From positions 121,942,346-122,006,345 of the forward strand of contig CM045767.1 in the NCBI GenBank assembly GCA_025200525.1: 64,000 bases of DNA, in the 5' to 3' direction. Below, in pieces: positions 20,560 through 31,476 of this stretch. The notes beneath the pieces were generated by a model. The model saw only the letters and a list, made by a program, of their open reading frames with translations. It searched no databases and had not been told where the DNA came from. A program made the translations under genes and the position numbers. Numbering within the stretch: position 1 is the first letter of the stretch; every line of letters begins with the position of its first letter. Source of the stretch: Camellia lanceoleosa. Lineage: Eukaryota > Streptophyta > Magnoliopsida > Ericales > Theaceae.

Positions 20560-22972
20560 TATATTATATAAGGAAAATGGGATTTCTAACCCACATGCCT
20601 TGTGGGAGTTCCAATATCTCAATCTTAATTTTCTAATTTTTTGATTTAAAAAAAATCACAGCATTTATTGACTTCTCCCGACTTACAAGCCTTTTTGAAT
20701 TCTTCCATACCTATTGCTACACACTTTTCAACTTCTCCTATACATTATGCTTAGTGATAGAATTGTTAAATTATTTTTATAAAAAATCTAAAAAAAAATA
20801 ATTTGTATATTAAAAAAACTATAGAAAACAAATATAAATTCTTATTAAATATATCTATCTATCTATGTATTATATAAGTAAAAGAGGGTTTCTAACCACA
20901 AGTCTTGTGAGAGTTCTAATATCTTAAAATAAAATTTCTAATTTTTTGATTTTAAATAATTAAAAAAATCCTCTATAAACTCTCATTCAAGCAAAAATAA
21001 AAATAAAAACAAATAATAATAATAATATCTCTTGATTTATGACTTTCAAATAGAAAGTATATCACATATATAAAATAAAAAATAAAAAGTATGTTAATCC
21101 ATTTCAAAATTCAAATTTGAGGGACACTAAATATGGAAAGTGTTTCATTAATTTAAATTTAAAATTATAATTATTTATCTCATAATGTATAAGTTTTAAA
21201 TAATGATCTATTTCATAATTTATCTACATATCTATATGTCTGTATACTATTATAATTACAAAATAATGTCATTTCAGAAAGTTGAAAGTTGTAATTTTTT
21301 TTCACATTTTTTTTTATTTTGTTTAATTTTTTTGTTAATATGTGTTACAATATGACTAATTTATAAATTAATTTTATATTCTTAAAATGAAATTTCAAAT
21401 TTGGATTGTTACTTAAATTATGTCACTGTAATTGGAATGAGATCACTATTCATTCCTTAAATTTTTCATCTTTTATTAAATTATAAAATAAAATTTCAAA
21501 TTTAAATTATTCTTCAAATTATATTACTACAATTAGAATGAGATCAATATTCACATGTGTCATAACGATGTGTCATAATATTATTGGTTTAAATATAATT
21601 TGTTTTAAATATATGTGTTCAAATTATTAATCGCTATTAATTTTTTTTTCTTTTTTTTTTAAATTTTATAAAAAAAATTATATCATTCTAAACTATAAGG
21701 ACTTGAACAATAATATTTTTTAATATAACCTTTTTTTTTTTTAACAAAAGAACAAAGCATAACTTTTTTAATACTTGCCAAACATGGTGGATTTTGTAAG
21801 ATTTTTTTTTTAATCTCAATTGTCAATTAAAAAAGTTAAAATAAAGAATAAAGATATCTTTAGCTCAAATTGTTAAATAGTTACTTTTGCTAAAATAAAT
21901 TAGAAAGAAACATTAATTTTTTTAAATTAAAAGTGATAGTTCGTTAAACTTTTTTTTATTTAAAAAAAAAGAGAGTTATAGGTGATAATTTATTGTTCAT
22001 CTAGAATTATTTTTAGATTAAATGAAAATACCATATTAAATTTTCTTCATACCTTTTTTTTATTCAAATACTTTTATTTTGTAAGAAATTTGTTTTTATT
22101 CTATTTAATATTTTATTGTAATTTTTAAATTAAAAAAGAATTTCTAAAAAATCATATTTAAATTATTTATGCTATTATAAAAAGTAAATTTTTTTAATAT
22201 CAACTTAGTGATAGTTTGGAAAGTGCTAAATAAGTATATTTTTTTTACTTTTTACGAAAATATATACAGAAAAGTAGAAATGTGATGTGACCTAAAAAAA
22301 ATAATTAAATATATTTTTTATTTTTTACTTAAAAGATGTGTAGAAAAATAGAGATGTGATATGATCCAAAAAGATAAAAAGTGAGCTAATATGGAATTTC
22401 CCAAACAACCCGTAAGTTGATGATTCCTTTTAAAAAAGTGTATTTTTTAAATATTTTCAAGAAAAATTCTATTGGAAATATTAAGTATATTGCTTTTTCT
22501 TTTATTCATTAATATTAAACTTTTAATTAATTTTATTTATTATTTAAAAAATTAGCAAATAATTTATATATTTATATATATAATTTTGTTTTAGTTGATG
22601 AGGCTATTTGTTGTTTTTGCCCAAATCCACTCAAATTTAATTTGAATTTTTAAATTACCGGATAGATCCTCACTTAATTAAAAACTATATTGTTCAATCT
22701 TTAAAATTTTGTAAGCTCAACTCAAATTGTTTGGATTGAGCTCACCAAAATTTGCAATTCTAACAATGGGGTTGAAATTAATTACATGATTAAATTTTCG
22801 ACAAATTAAAAAATAATAAATAAATTGTAATAAAATTATGGGACTTAAATTATAAATTTCAATCTTTTTTGTTTTCATAATTTGCAATAAAAATTTAACT
22901 ATTTATATTATTTTGTATAAAAGTATATTATTACTTTTTTTACATGCTGTGTATTGCACGGGTTACCACTAA
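20560..22972 (+). mobile_element. Helitron-like element(s) 3/4
   Basis: A family start (TATATTATATAAGGAAAATG) is at 20561 and a second one (TCTATCTATCTATGTATTAT) at about 20856; the only 3' end is TATTGCACGGGTTACCA-CTAA at 22951-22972. So one copy may have lost its 3' end to the next. The inside is AT-rich with no coding sequence; 21378-21600 has two copies of AATGAGATCA with TAAATTAT-rich flanks. Confidence 0.55.
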
Positions 22973-23483
22973 TCTATATCTATATATTAAGCAAAATGGA
23001 GTTTTTAACTCCAAGTCTTGTGGGAGCTCCAATCTCCCAATCTAAATTTCCTGATTTTTTGATTTTTTTTTAAAAAAAAAATCTTAGCATTTATTAACTT
23101 CTCCCAATCCCCAAATCTTACCCTCATAATAACACTTTAATGCATTAAGAACAAGTATAAAAAAAAATTCTTTGAAATCCAACACATATGAATTCCTTGA
23201 AAAGTCCCAACATATATGATTATTATCCCTCATAATAACACTTTAATATATTAAAAACAAGCATAAAAAAAATTTCTTGAAAAGTTCAACACATATGATT
23301 ATTATCAAAATATTAAACTTTAATATAATATAATAAAAAAAAAGACATTTAATTCCTTGAAAAGTCCAACACATATGATTATTATCAAAATATTAAACTT
23401 TAATATAATATAAAAAAGGAAAAAAAGAAGACATTTAAAAAAAATATTTAAAAATCGCAATTCACATATATAGATAATTGTAA
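22973..23483 (+). mobile_element. Helitron-like element 5, 3' end missing
   Basis: Begins TCTATATCTATATATTAAGC after A. It matches element 2 (20010-20559) to TTCACATATATAGATAAT near 23480, then joins the next family start instead of reaching its own CTAG. The missing piece suggests a deletion or a template switch between adjacent copies. Confidence 0.6.
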
Positions 23484-23899
23484 ATATATTAAGAAAAATG
23501 GGGTTTCTAAACCCCAAGCCTTGTGGGAGCTACAATCTCTTAATTTTAATTTTCTAAATTTTTTATTTAAAATATAAAAAAAACTCAGCATTTATTAATT
23601 TGGTCAAAATTCTCTTATCAGTATTTATTAACTTTTTTCAATCCGCATACCTACATTTATTGATTTGGTCAAAATTCCTGATTAACATTTAAAATCCCCT
23701 CATACAAATAATTATAGATATAGCTCATGCATAGTTACTGCAGTAGCCTTTTTAATTTCTCCTGTACACTATGGTTAATGATAAGATTGTTAAATTATTT
23801 TTATAAAAAATCTTAAAAAACATAATTTATATATTAAAAAAATTAAAATAAATATAAATATCTATAATTATTTCGTGCATAGCACGGGTAATATGCTAG
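23484..23899 (+). mobile_element. Helitron-like element 6
   Basis: Starts with TAAATATATTAAGAAAAATG and ends CGTGCATAGCACGGGTAATATG-CTAG at 23896-23899. The hairpin GTGC-ATA-GCAC is intact. No coding sequence. Confidence 0.6.
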
Positions 23900-23991
23900 T
23901 ATAAATATATGTAAAAGTTCATAAAACTATGCAAAAAATAATAAAATTCTAGCATTATTTCAACCTTAAAGATACCCTAGTAATAATAAAT
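23900..23991. other. short AT-rich spacer
   Basis: Nothing recognised. Confidence 0.4.
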
Positions 23992-24138
23992 AGGGTACTG
24001 TTATAGTGTGCAACTTACGTCTTACACTTACGTCTTTTCTGTTTGTAGTCATACTTTTGTTTTCACCTTCCACTTACACTTTTTGTGTAAGTGGCACATG
24101 GTGTGCAACCTTGAGGGTTGCACACTTAAGAAAAGTCC

Positions 24139-24139
<1 letters not shown>
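23992..24139 (+). mobile_element. hAT-like MITE, copy 1
   Basis: Shares ends and inside with 30833-31088 and 52156-52399: AGGGTACTG...TAGTGTGCAACTTA at the left and GTTGCACACTTAAGAAAAGT at the right, which are imperfect inverted repeats around TGTGCAAC/GTTGCACA. GTAAGTGGCACATGGTGTGC is the conserved core. This copy, 148 bp, has few internal CTTACAC repeats. The 8-bp duplication cannot be read because the right flank is an AAT microsatellite. Confidence 0.75.

Positions 24140-24172
<33 letters not shown>
24139..24172. repeat. (AAT)n microsatellite
   Basis: About 11 units immediately right of the MITE. Confidence 0.9.
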
Positions 24173-24173
<1 letters not shown>

Positions 24174-24393
24174 GATCCTATCTTTTTGACGCAAATTATA
24201 CGTGGGTGGGGCCGGCCATTAAGGTCCAACAACTAGCATTAACATTATAAATTCAAAAATTTTATTTAAAAACATATATAATTCAAATTTATTTGACATG
24301 TTAACCTCATAATCTACATTTTTAATTTTCACCATACACGCTCATTTGATATCACAAATCTAAAAATGAAAGTCTAGTTCCTAGACCTAGGTT

Positions 24394-24513
24394 AGGTGGT
24401 GTTTGGAAACAAATTGAAAAAATCCAAAAACTAAAAAATTATTACAAAATGTCCAACACTTATTTTTATTTTTTTAATAAAAAATTAAAAAAATCAATTC
24501 CTAAACACCACCT
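24394..24513. mobile_element. short Tourist-like MITE (candidate)
   Basis: Inverted ends AGGTGGTGTTTGG and CCTAAACACCACCT enclose 120 bp of A/T-rich text with internal AAAATCC/AAATC symmetry. No clear target-site duplication. Confidence 0.45.
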
Positions 24514-24952
24514 GAATGCAATACCTAGTGCCAATGGATGGTTCTTCAACCTCACGTTGTCATAATTGAGACGGTTGGCACTCATCAAAAGCTATCCTTT
24601 TATGTTAGTTCCTAACTCCACCATGTTTTTATGATTTCATTTACATCGTCTGTGTTCTTGGTCTTTGACTTTGCATTGATAGAAGGTTGGTTTTGGTTTT
24701 TGGGTTTTGTTTTGTTTTAAAAATGGAACTTTTTCTATCTTATCATTTATCAAAAATAGAAACAATGAAAATAAAGCATTTGACGAGTCTAATCAATTGT
24801 TCCAAATGATTGTAGATTTTTTTTTTTTCTTTTCTTGAAAAGCTTCTCTTGAACTAATTGCTCTCTCCACATTTATCCAAAATTTTACTCGTCTCAAAAT
24901 AAGAAGTCAAAAGCACAAAATTCTTAGTAATCTTAGACATTTATATCTCAAC
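24514..24952. other. intergenic, nothing recognised
   Basis: AT-rich with short T-runs; no gene or repeat pair seen up to the LINE target site. Confidence 0.5.
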
Positions 24953-25076
24953 TCCTTAATAAAAATAAGTTTGGAGAGGATCAATCTCTTGCCCTGTGCA
25001 AGTTCTTTTTCTCTTTTTGAGTAGAACTTGGTGCGGTGGGTGTGATGTGCAGATTCTTTCTCGGATTCGCACTGAT

Positions 25077-26543
25077 ATGGAGACTTTGTTGGATGATCTG
25101 ATTACCAAAATGGCTTTGACTGACGAGGAGGAGGAGGCGGTCGTGGTAGGCGATGACCATCTTAAATCGGCTGAAGAGAAATCCTGGCTCTGTTTGGTGG
25201 AAAAAGTCCTTACTATGCGGCCGTTTAATTCGGAAGCTTTGCGTACAACCATGGAATCGGTATGGAATCCGTCGAAAGGGATGCAGACGAAGGTTATTAA
25301 TAAGAACCTGTTCTTTTTTCAATTTAATCATATTATTGATAAAATGAGGGTGCTGCATAATGGTCCTTGGAGTTTTGACAAAAATATTATTCTCCTTAAA
25401 GAAGTTACAGACTCGTGGCAACTGTCGCAGATTGTTTTTTCAACAGCAGTTTTTTGGGTGCAAGTGTATGATCTACCGCTTATTAGTATGACGCGAGCAG
25501 TTGGACGGCTTCTGAGGAATAGACTTGGGCAGTTCGTTGATATGGATTTTGAAGAGGGAGGAGTGGCATGGGGTCAAGCGCTCCGTATTCGTGTTGAAAT
25601 TGATATTACCAAACCCCTCTGTCGGGAGATGAAAGTGGCATTCCAAGATCGGGACCCTGTGTGGGTGACGTTCAAATATGAGCGTCTTCCTAATTTTTGT
25701 TATTTCTGTGGTCGTTTGGGACATGGGGATAGGGAGTGTCCTGCTCGAATGCTTGGAGGTGCAGGGGCTGAGGGGCATGGCGATCAATACGGTGCGTGGC
25801 TGCGAGCCAGCCCTCTTTACATGCATGCTAAACCCATGAAGGGCAATGGAGGAAGCACTGCGATTGCTCCATTGGTAAAACAATCTGGGGGTAGTTCTTC
25901 TTCTCCGGTGATGGGAAGGATGGTGCCGCGGAGTACTATGGTTGAAGCTCCGGCGGAGTCCGAGTTCGAGAGACCATCTGGCGAGAGTTTGGGCGATTAT
26001 CACGCCGTACTTAGAGAGGATATCTCTCCCAGTATGGATGTCGTAATCCTTCCGGATTTGCTGCTTTTCAAACGTCCTTTTCCGCGGGAGATAGCCTTGG
26101 TGAATGGAGCACGTGAAGGTGGTGAGTTGGGTGCGGTTGTGCACGTTATGGAGGGTCCAGGTGATATCGATGTGGCCCATCATCCAGTTACACCAGATTG
26201 CTCTGTATTGGGTCTTTCTGGTGGCCCTGTTCAGGGAACATCGGATCAAACAAGGATTGGCCCTACACTATTATTGGGTCAAGTTGGAATGCCGGTGGAT
26301 AGGCCGGCCTAGACTCCATTCTAGGCCACGGGTTCAGGTAATAAGGAGGGCAAAAAATGGAAGAAGATGGCCAGGAATCTTGCTCCAGTTTCTTTGAGCC
26401 CAGTTCTGCATGGGGGAGAGAAACGGCAACGGGAGGAGTCAGGTACGTGTGCTTTTCCTGATGGGAAACGTGTTGGGCTTATGGTTGATGCCGATGACAC
26501 TCCAACGGCAGTGGCTACTGTGCAGCCCCGCCGAGCATTATGA
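25077..26543 (+). pseudogene. LINE ORF1 (DUF4283 plus CCHC zinc knuckle)
   Basis: Starts at ATG 25077 (METLLDDLITKMALTDEEE), the usual beginning of plant LINE ORF1; the upstream in-frame extension has no ATG. Residues about 25-180 form a DUF4283 domain (SWLCLVEKVLTMRPFN, FFFQFNH, VLHNGPWSFD). A single zinc knuckle follows: CYFCGRLGHGDREC (25700-25741). The tail is low complexity. Two in-frame TAG codons (26310-26312 and 26322-26324) cut it, but the same frame then stays open to TGA 26541-26543, ending PRRAL. The product would bind the element RNA. The terminal TGA overlaps the ORF2 ATG as ATGA. Confidence 0.88.
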
Positions 26544-29500
26544 GTTGCTTAGTGTGGAACTGCCGTGGGTTTGGGAACCCTGACAGTTCTAATCTTCACC
26601 GTTATTGAAGAATGAAGCTCCCAATTTGGTTTTTTTTTATTGAGACCAAATGTGTTAAGAGTCGATTAGAAAAGCTGCGATGTTGGTTTGGTTTTGCTAG
26701 GGGGTTTTATGTGGAACGTCGGGGTCTTGCAGGTGGTTTGGCGTTATTTTGGCACAAGGAAATTACGGTTACTATTCAGAGTTTTTCTCCTGGGCATATC
26801 GATTCGTTGGTATCTGGGATGGGCTTGTTGGATTGGAGGTTCACGGGGTTCTATGGTAATTCGGTGTTGTCGCAGCGTAATGCTTTCTGGACCTTATTAC
26901 GACGTCTATCGGATCTTGTCCATGGTCCCTGGATGATCGCAGGGGATTTTAATAAGATTTTGTTTCCGCGTGAGAAAGATGGAGCGAGCGCGCGTTGTCA
27001 GGTGCAAATGGAAGATTTTAGATCAGCGGTGCAGGATTGTGAGCTGGTGGACTTGGGCTTTTCGGGTCCCCAATTTACATGGTCTAATCATCGAGCTTCG
27101 GGGCTTGTAAAGGAAAGGTTAGACAGGGCTTTGGGTAATGGTGCTTGGGTAAATGGGTTTCCTACGGCTAAAGTGTTTCACTTGGTTAGGGCAAGTTCTG
27201 ATTATGCTCCTGTTTTGGTTGATGTTTTGGGTCAGCGAGATCGACAACGGTTCAATGGGGGCGGGTCTTGTATCTATAGGTTTGAAGCTATGTGGCTCCG
27301 GGATAGTCGGTGCGAAGCTAATATTTCGGCATGGTGGGGCCGGTCTAGTGGTGATTCGGTGGAGGCCTTGCGATCTTCCATTGATGGGTTGGGCTTACGG
27401 CTAATGCATTGGAGTAAATCAGTTTTCGGTGAAATTCCAAATTTAATTCGGGTTAAGGAGAAAGAGCTATAGAGGCTTGCTAATTTATCACATATGACAG
27501 CTTCGGAGATATTGGAGACTACAGTGTTACGTCGAGATATTAGTGAGCTCTTTGAGTGAGTGGAAATTTTCTGGTTCCAGCGAGCTCGTGCAAATTGGAT
27601 CAAGGATGGAGACCGCAATACTTGTTTTTTCCATGTGAAAGCATCTCAGCGGCAGTCTAAGAAACGGATAGATGGGCTGGAAAACCCGAATGGGGTTTGG
27701 TGTTCGGAGCCTGCACAGGTGGAACAAATTGTGGTGGACTATTTTGAACAGTTATTTACGGCGTCCCAGCCTCGGGAGATGGCCACTGTTTTAAACTCTA
27801 TTGATAGTCAGGTATTGTTGGCCCATAATGATGTTCTTTTCCAAATGTTTACAGCGGCAGAGGTTGCTATGGCCCTCAATCAGATGCATCCGACTAAAGC
27901 ACCGGGCCCGGATGGCAAACCGGCTTTATTTTTTCAGCGTTTCTGGGATGTCGTTGGCTCTCAAGTTACTCGCACAGTCCTTGCTATTCTGAATGGGTCT
28001 CAATCGATAGGTGGTTTCAATGACACTTTTATTGTTCTTATTCCGAAGGTTAAGAGTCCTACAAATATGACAGAATTTAGACCTATTAGTTTGTGTAATG
28101 TGGTGTATAAGATTGTGAGTAAAGTTTTGGCGAATAGATTAAAGAGGTTATTACCTTTGATTATCTCTCCAACCTAAAGTGCCTTTGTGGGCGGACGTCT
28201 AATTATGGATAATGTTTTGATTGCCTTCGAGTTATTCCATCATATGAAGAATAAAAGGCAAGGTAACAGGGGGCATTTTGCGCTAAAACTTGATATGAGT
28301 AAGGCTTATGACCATATTGAGTGGGACTTTTTAGCGAGGACTCTACAAACTATGGGTTTTGCTCCACTTTTTCGGAGATTAATTATGGACTGTGTGCAGA
28401 CGGTGTCATTCTCGGTTCTTCTGAATGGGAAGCCCACAAGATCTTTTCGTCCAAGTAGAGGTTTGCGGCAAGGGTGCTTGTTGTCCCCATATTTATTTGT
28501 GCTTTATGCAGAGGGACTGTCATCACTTATAAGGCGGACATAATTGAATGGGGCTCTCACTGGTATTTCGGTGTGCCGTGGTAGCCCGGTGGTCTTTCAT
28601 TTGTTTTTTGCTGATGACAGCCTGCTTTTTGGCTCAGCCACTCATGCCGACGCAAATGTGGTAAAGATGATTCTTCAGGATTATGAGGAGGCATCGGGCC
28701 AGAAAATTAATCTCATGAAATCGACAATTACATTTAGTTCAAATGTTTTGGGCGTATTGAGAAATGAAATTCGTGGCATCTTGGGAGTTGGCATTCTGGC
28801 CACATCTGGTAAGTATTTGGGGTTGCCTTTTCTAGTGGGTAAATAAAAAAGAGATGTGTTCAATTTTGTGAAGGATCGGGTCTGGAAGCGGATTAATGGT
28901 TGGAAGGAGAAATTTCTTTCAGCGGCTGGAAGAGAGGTATTGATTAAAGTAGTTGTCCAGGCTATCCCAACTTATGTGATGGGTTGCTTTCAATTACTCG
29001 TTGGTTTGTGTACTGAAATCAATTCAATGATTAGTAATTTTTGGTGGGGACAACGGGAGGACTCTCATAAGATCCATTGGAAGAACTGGAAATTTATGTG
29101 TGGGTCTAAGGGCCAAGGGGGAATGGGCTTTCGGAGTTTGCAAGCTTTTAATAGGGCCTTACTCGCCAAACAAGGATGGCGCATCGTGCAATATCCAGAT
29201 TCTATCATTGTGAGAATTTATAAGGCGAAGTATTTTCCTAGGATAGATTTCTTGGGAGCAGCTCTTAGGGCTAGTCCTTCGTTTTCATGGCGAAATATTT
29301 GGCAGTCACGGGAATTGCTTAATGCTGGGTTGCGATGGCGGATAGGGATGGTAGGAGGGTCAAAATCTGGGATTTGGTCAGTAAGTCGAGTCTACTTCCT
29401 TTGGATGCCGAGGTTATAGCTAGCATACCTATTTGTCCAAATTTGCTGCCAGATGTGCAGGTCTGGCATTTTACTAAATTGGAAAATTTTTCGGTCAAAT

Positions 29501-30535
29501 CTGCTTACCACCTTCAAATGGAGCTGGATTCTATACAATTGCAAGTGGGGAGTTCGGATAGTGGAGCTTCTGGAGGGGGTGTGTGGCAGGATATATGGAA
29601 GTTGAGACTACCGAATAAAATTAAGATTTTTGCTTGGAAAGCTTGCAATAATATTTTGCCTGTTTGTGTGGTCTTGAAGAGACGTAAGCTTCCTATTTAT
29701 GAGATTTGCAATTTATATGGTCACACCGCCAAAACTTTGATGCATTGTCTCTGTTATTGTGAGGTCGCAGTGGCAGTATGGTGTACAAGTTCTTTGGGTT
29801 TTGTTACTCAGCTGGGCAGATTTTCTTCATTTTCGGATTGGCTGCTTGCGGTTAGGGACCATGGTGATGAGGAAGTGTTCTGTTTGTTTGTTGCTCTCTG
29901 TTGGGGTATATGGACATCTCGAAATCAAGTAATATTTGTAGACAGAGTTTCTAATGCGGTGGATACAGTTGGTTCTGTCTTAGAGCTAGTGACAGAGTTT
30001 GGTGTGTCACAGGGATTGGTTCATGGTGCTAGAGAGGCTCATTGTCGAGTATGGACGGCTCCTTGCTTGGGTTGGTGTAAAGCTAATTTCGATGGGCGAT
30101 TTAGCTGGAGCTCCAATGTCTTGGGGTTGGGGTGATAGTCCCGATGACCATGTGAAGGTTATTCTTTGCCGATTCGAGGCGTGTTCCAAGTCGGAATCTT
30201 GATGTCTTGAGGAGGCATACGCAGCTTTAATCTGATTTGTGCGGGAGTTGGGTATATTCGTTATTCATTTCGAAGGGGACTCTAGTTTGATTATCCAGGA
30301 GATCCAAACGGGGGCTGCTCCTTTATCACCTTTTGGGCATTTGCTTTCAGCATTAACAAATGAGTTAAGCTTCTTTTCTCAGTATCAGTTTTCCCATGTT
30401 CATCGTGAGGGTAATTCTGCTGCGCATGGTCTTGCACACATGGCCGTGCACTCTACTACTGCTCGTATTTGGCTTAGGGTCTGTCCCCCTTTAATTGTTT
30501 TGTTAGTTGCCCAGGAGGTAGTTGATCCTTCTTAG
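26540..30535 (+). pseudogene. LINE ORF2 (endonuclease, reverse transcriptase, RNase H)
   Basis: Begins MSCLVWNCRGFGNPD at 26540. The endonuclease shows FFIETKC, AGDFNKILFP, WSNHRASGLVKERLDRAL and SSDYAP, where the usual His of the SDH motif is Tyr (27203-27205). The RT has KAPGPDGKPALFFQRFW (27898-27950), GLRQGCLLSPYLFVLYAEG, and the catalytic FADD (28607-28618). A zinc-binding-like segment and an RNase H follow (CKANFDG near 30078-30098, FEGDSSLIIQ, HREGNSAAHGLA). In-frame stops are at 27470, 27557, 28175, 28541 and 28844; frame changes occur in the first 80 bases (a compensated pair), near 29350, and near 30130. Most of the frame is otherwise intact, so decay is moderate. Confidence 0.9.
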
Positions 30536-30600
30536 CTTTGTTTGGAGGTTTACTCTCAAAAAAAAAAAAAAAAAAAAAAAGTTCCTTAATAAAAATGAGT

Positions 30601-30824
30601 CAATAGTATTTGATTAGGAAATGTTTCACTGTGTCTTGGTTTAGATTATTACATGAAAAATACTTCAAGACACTTCAAGATTTATGGAACAATTACTTGA
30701 GATGCCTTGATTTAAAATTTTTCACTAAATCTTGGAGTACACATTTTGTAGTAAAAGTTGTACTTTTTATATATGGTATATACATGTATCATTTTTTGAA
30801 TGCACATGGTAGCTTTTCTCTCTT
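30601..30824. other. LINE right flank
   Basis: AT-rich; two CTTCAAGA repeats near 30662. No gene. Confidence 0.5.
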
Positions 30825-30832
30825 TAATACTA

Positions 30833-31088
30833 AGGTAATGCTATAGTGTGCAACTTACACCTTACATCTTTTTGTGTTCACTTACACCTTACACTTACAC
30901 CTTTTTTACCTTGTACTTACACCTTTTGTGTAAGTGGCACATGGTGTGCAACTTATACATTTCATTTATACCTTCCACTTATACTTACACCTTATACTTA
31001 CACCTTACACTTACACCTTTTGTGTGAGTGGCACATGGTGTGCAATCCACTTACACCTTTTGTGGGTTGCACACCTAAGAAAACTCCT
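30833..31088 (+). mobile_element. hAT-like MITE, copy 2
   Basis: A perfect 8-bp duplication TAATACTA flanks it (30825-30832 and 31089-31096), as hAT elements make. Ends are AGGTAATGCTATAGTGTGCAA and GTTGCACACCTAAGAAAACT, imperfect inverted repeats. The inside is dominated by a minisatellite of ACTTACACCTT-like units plus two GTAAGTGGCACATGGTGTGC-like blocks. At 256 bp it is longer than copy 1, the difference being repeat number. Confidence 0.85.
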
Positions 31089-31096
31089 TAATACTA

Positions 31097-31476
31097 TGAT
31101 CCATTGAGATAGATGAAAAATAAATTCAAATATAAAATAAAATAGAAAAACATTGAAAACAAAAAAAGCAAGAAAACACATTTGAAAACAAACAAGATGA
31201 TTGCTTTTCTTGAAAACCCTCATTTTCTTACATTCTGCCAAATCAAAATGTAAGTAAACAACAAAGCAATTTGAAATAAGAACCACTTTTATATCATTCA
31301 ATATAATTGTGGAAAAAAAAAAAAAAAAAAAAACACTGATTCCTATTACAATCTAATAGAGATTTTCTTCCCCAACTCAACCCCAACTAAAACCAATACA
31401 ATCATACAATCATACAAATCAACTTAAAAACGAAATTCATACATGTATATTGTATGTAAATATAAGGATATATTTT
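31097..31476. other. 3' flank of the DUF668 gene
   Basis: AT-rich, with an A-run at 31313-31334. On the minus strand this is the 3' untranslated and downstream region. I see no second gene. Confidence 0.5.

Larger units (their letters stand above)
24971..30580 (+). mobile_element. full-length L1-type LINE
   Basis: A 5.6-kb non-LTR retrotransposon with ORF1, ORF2 and a 23-base poly(A) tail (30558-30580). It is flanked by an 18-bp target-site duplication, TCCTTAATAAAAATAAGT at 24953-24970 and TCCTTAATAAAAATGAGT at 30583-30600, one base apart. The 5' leader before ORF1 is about 106 bp. Plant L1-clade elements have this layout: DUF4283/zinc-knuckle ORF1, then endonuclease-RT-RNase H ORF2. It looks complete in length but carries nonsense and frameshift changes. 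Confidence 0.93.

Noticed and set aside
25473..26249. 258-codon minus-strand frame opposite LINE ORF1
   Set aside because: Shadow of ORF1; no domain and no conserved start.
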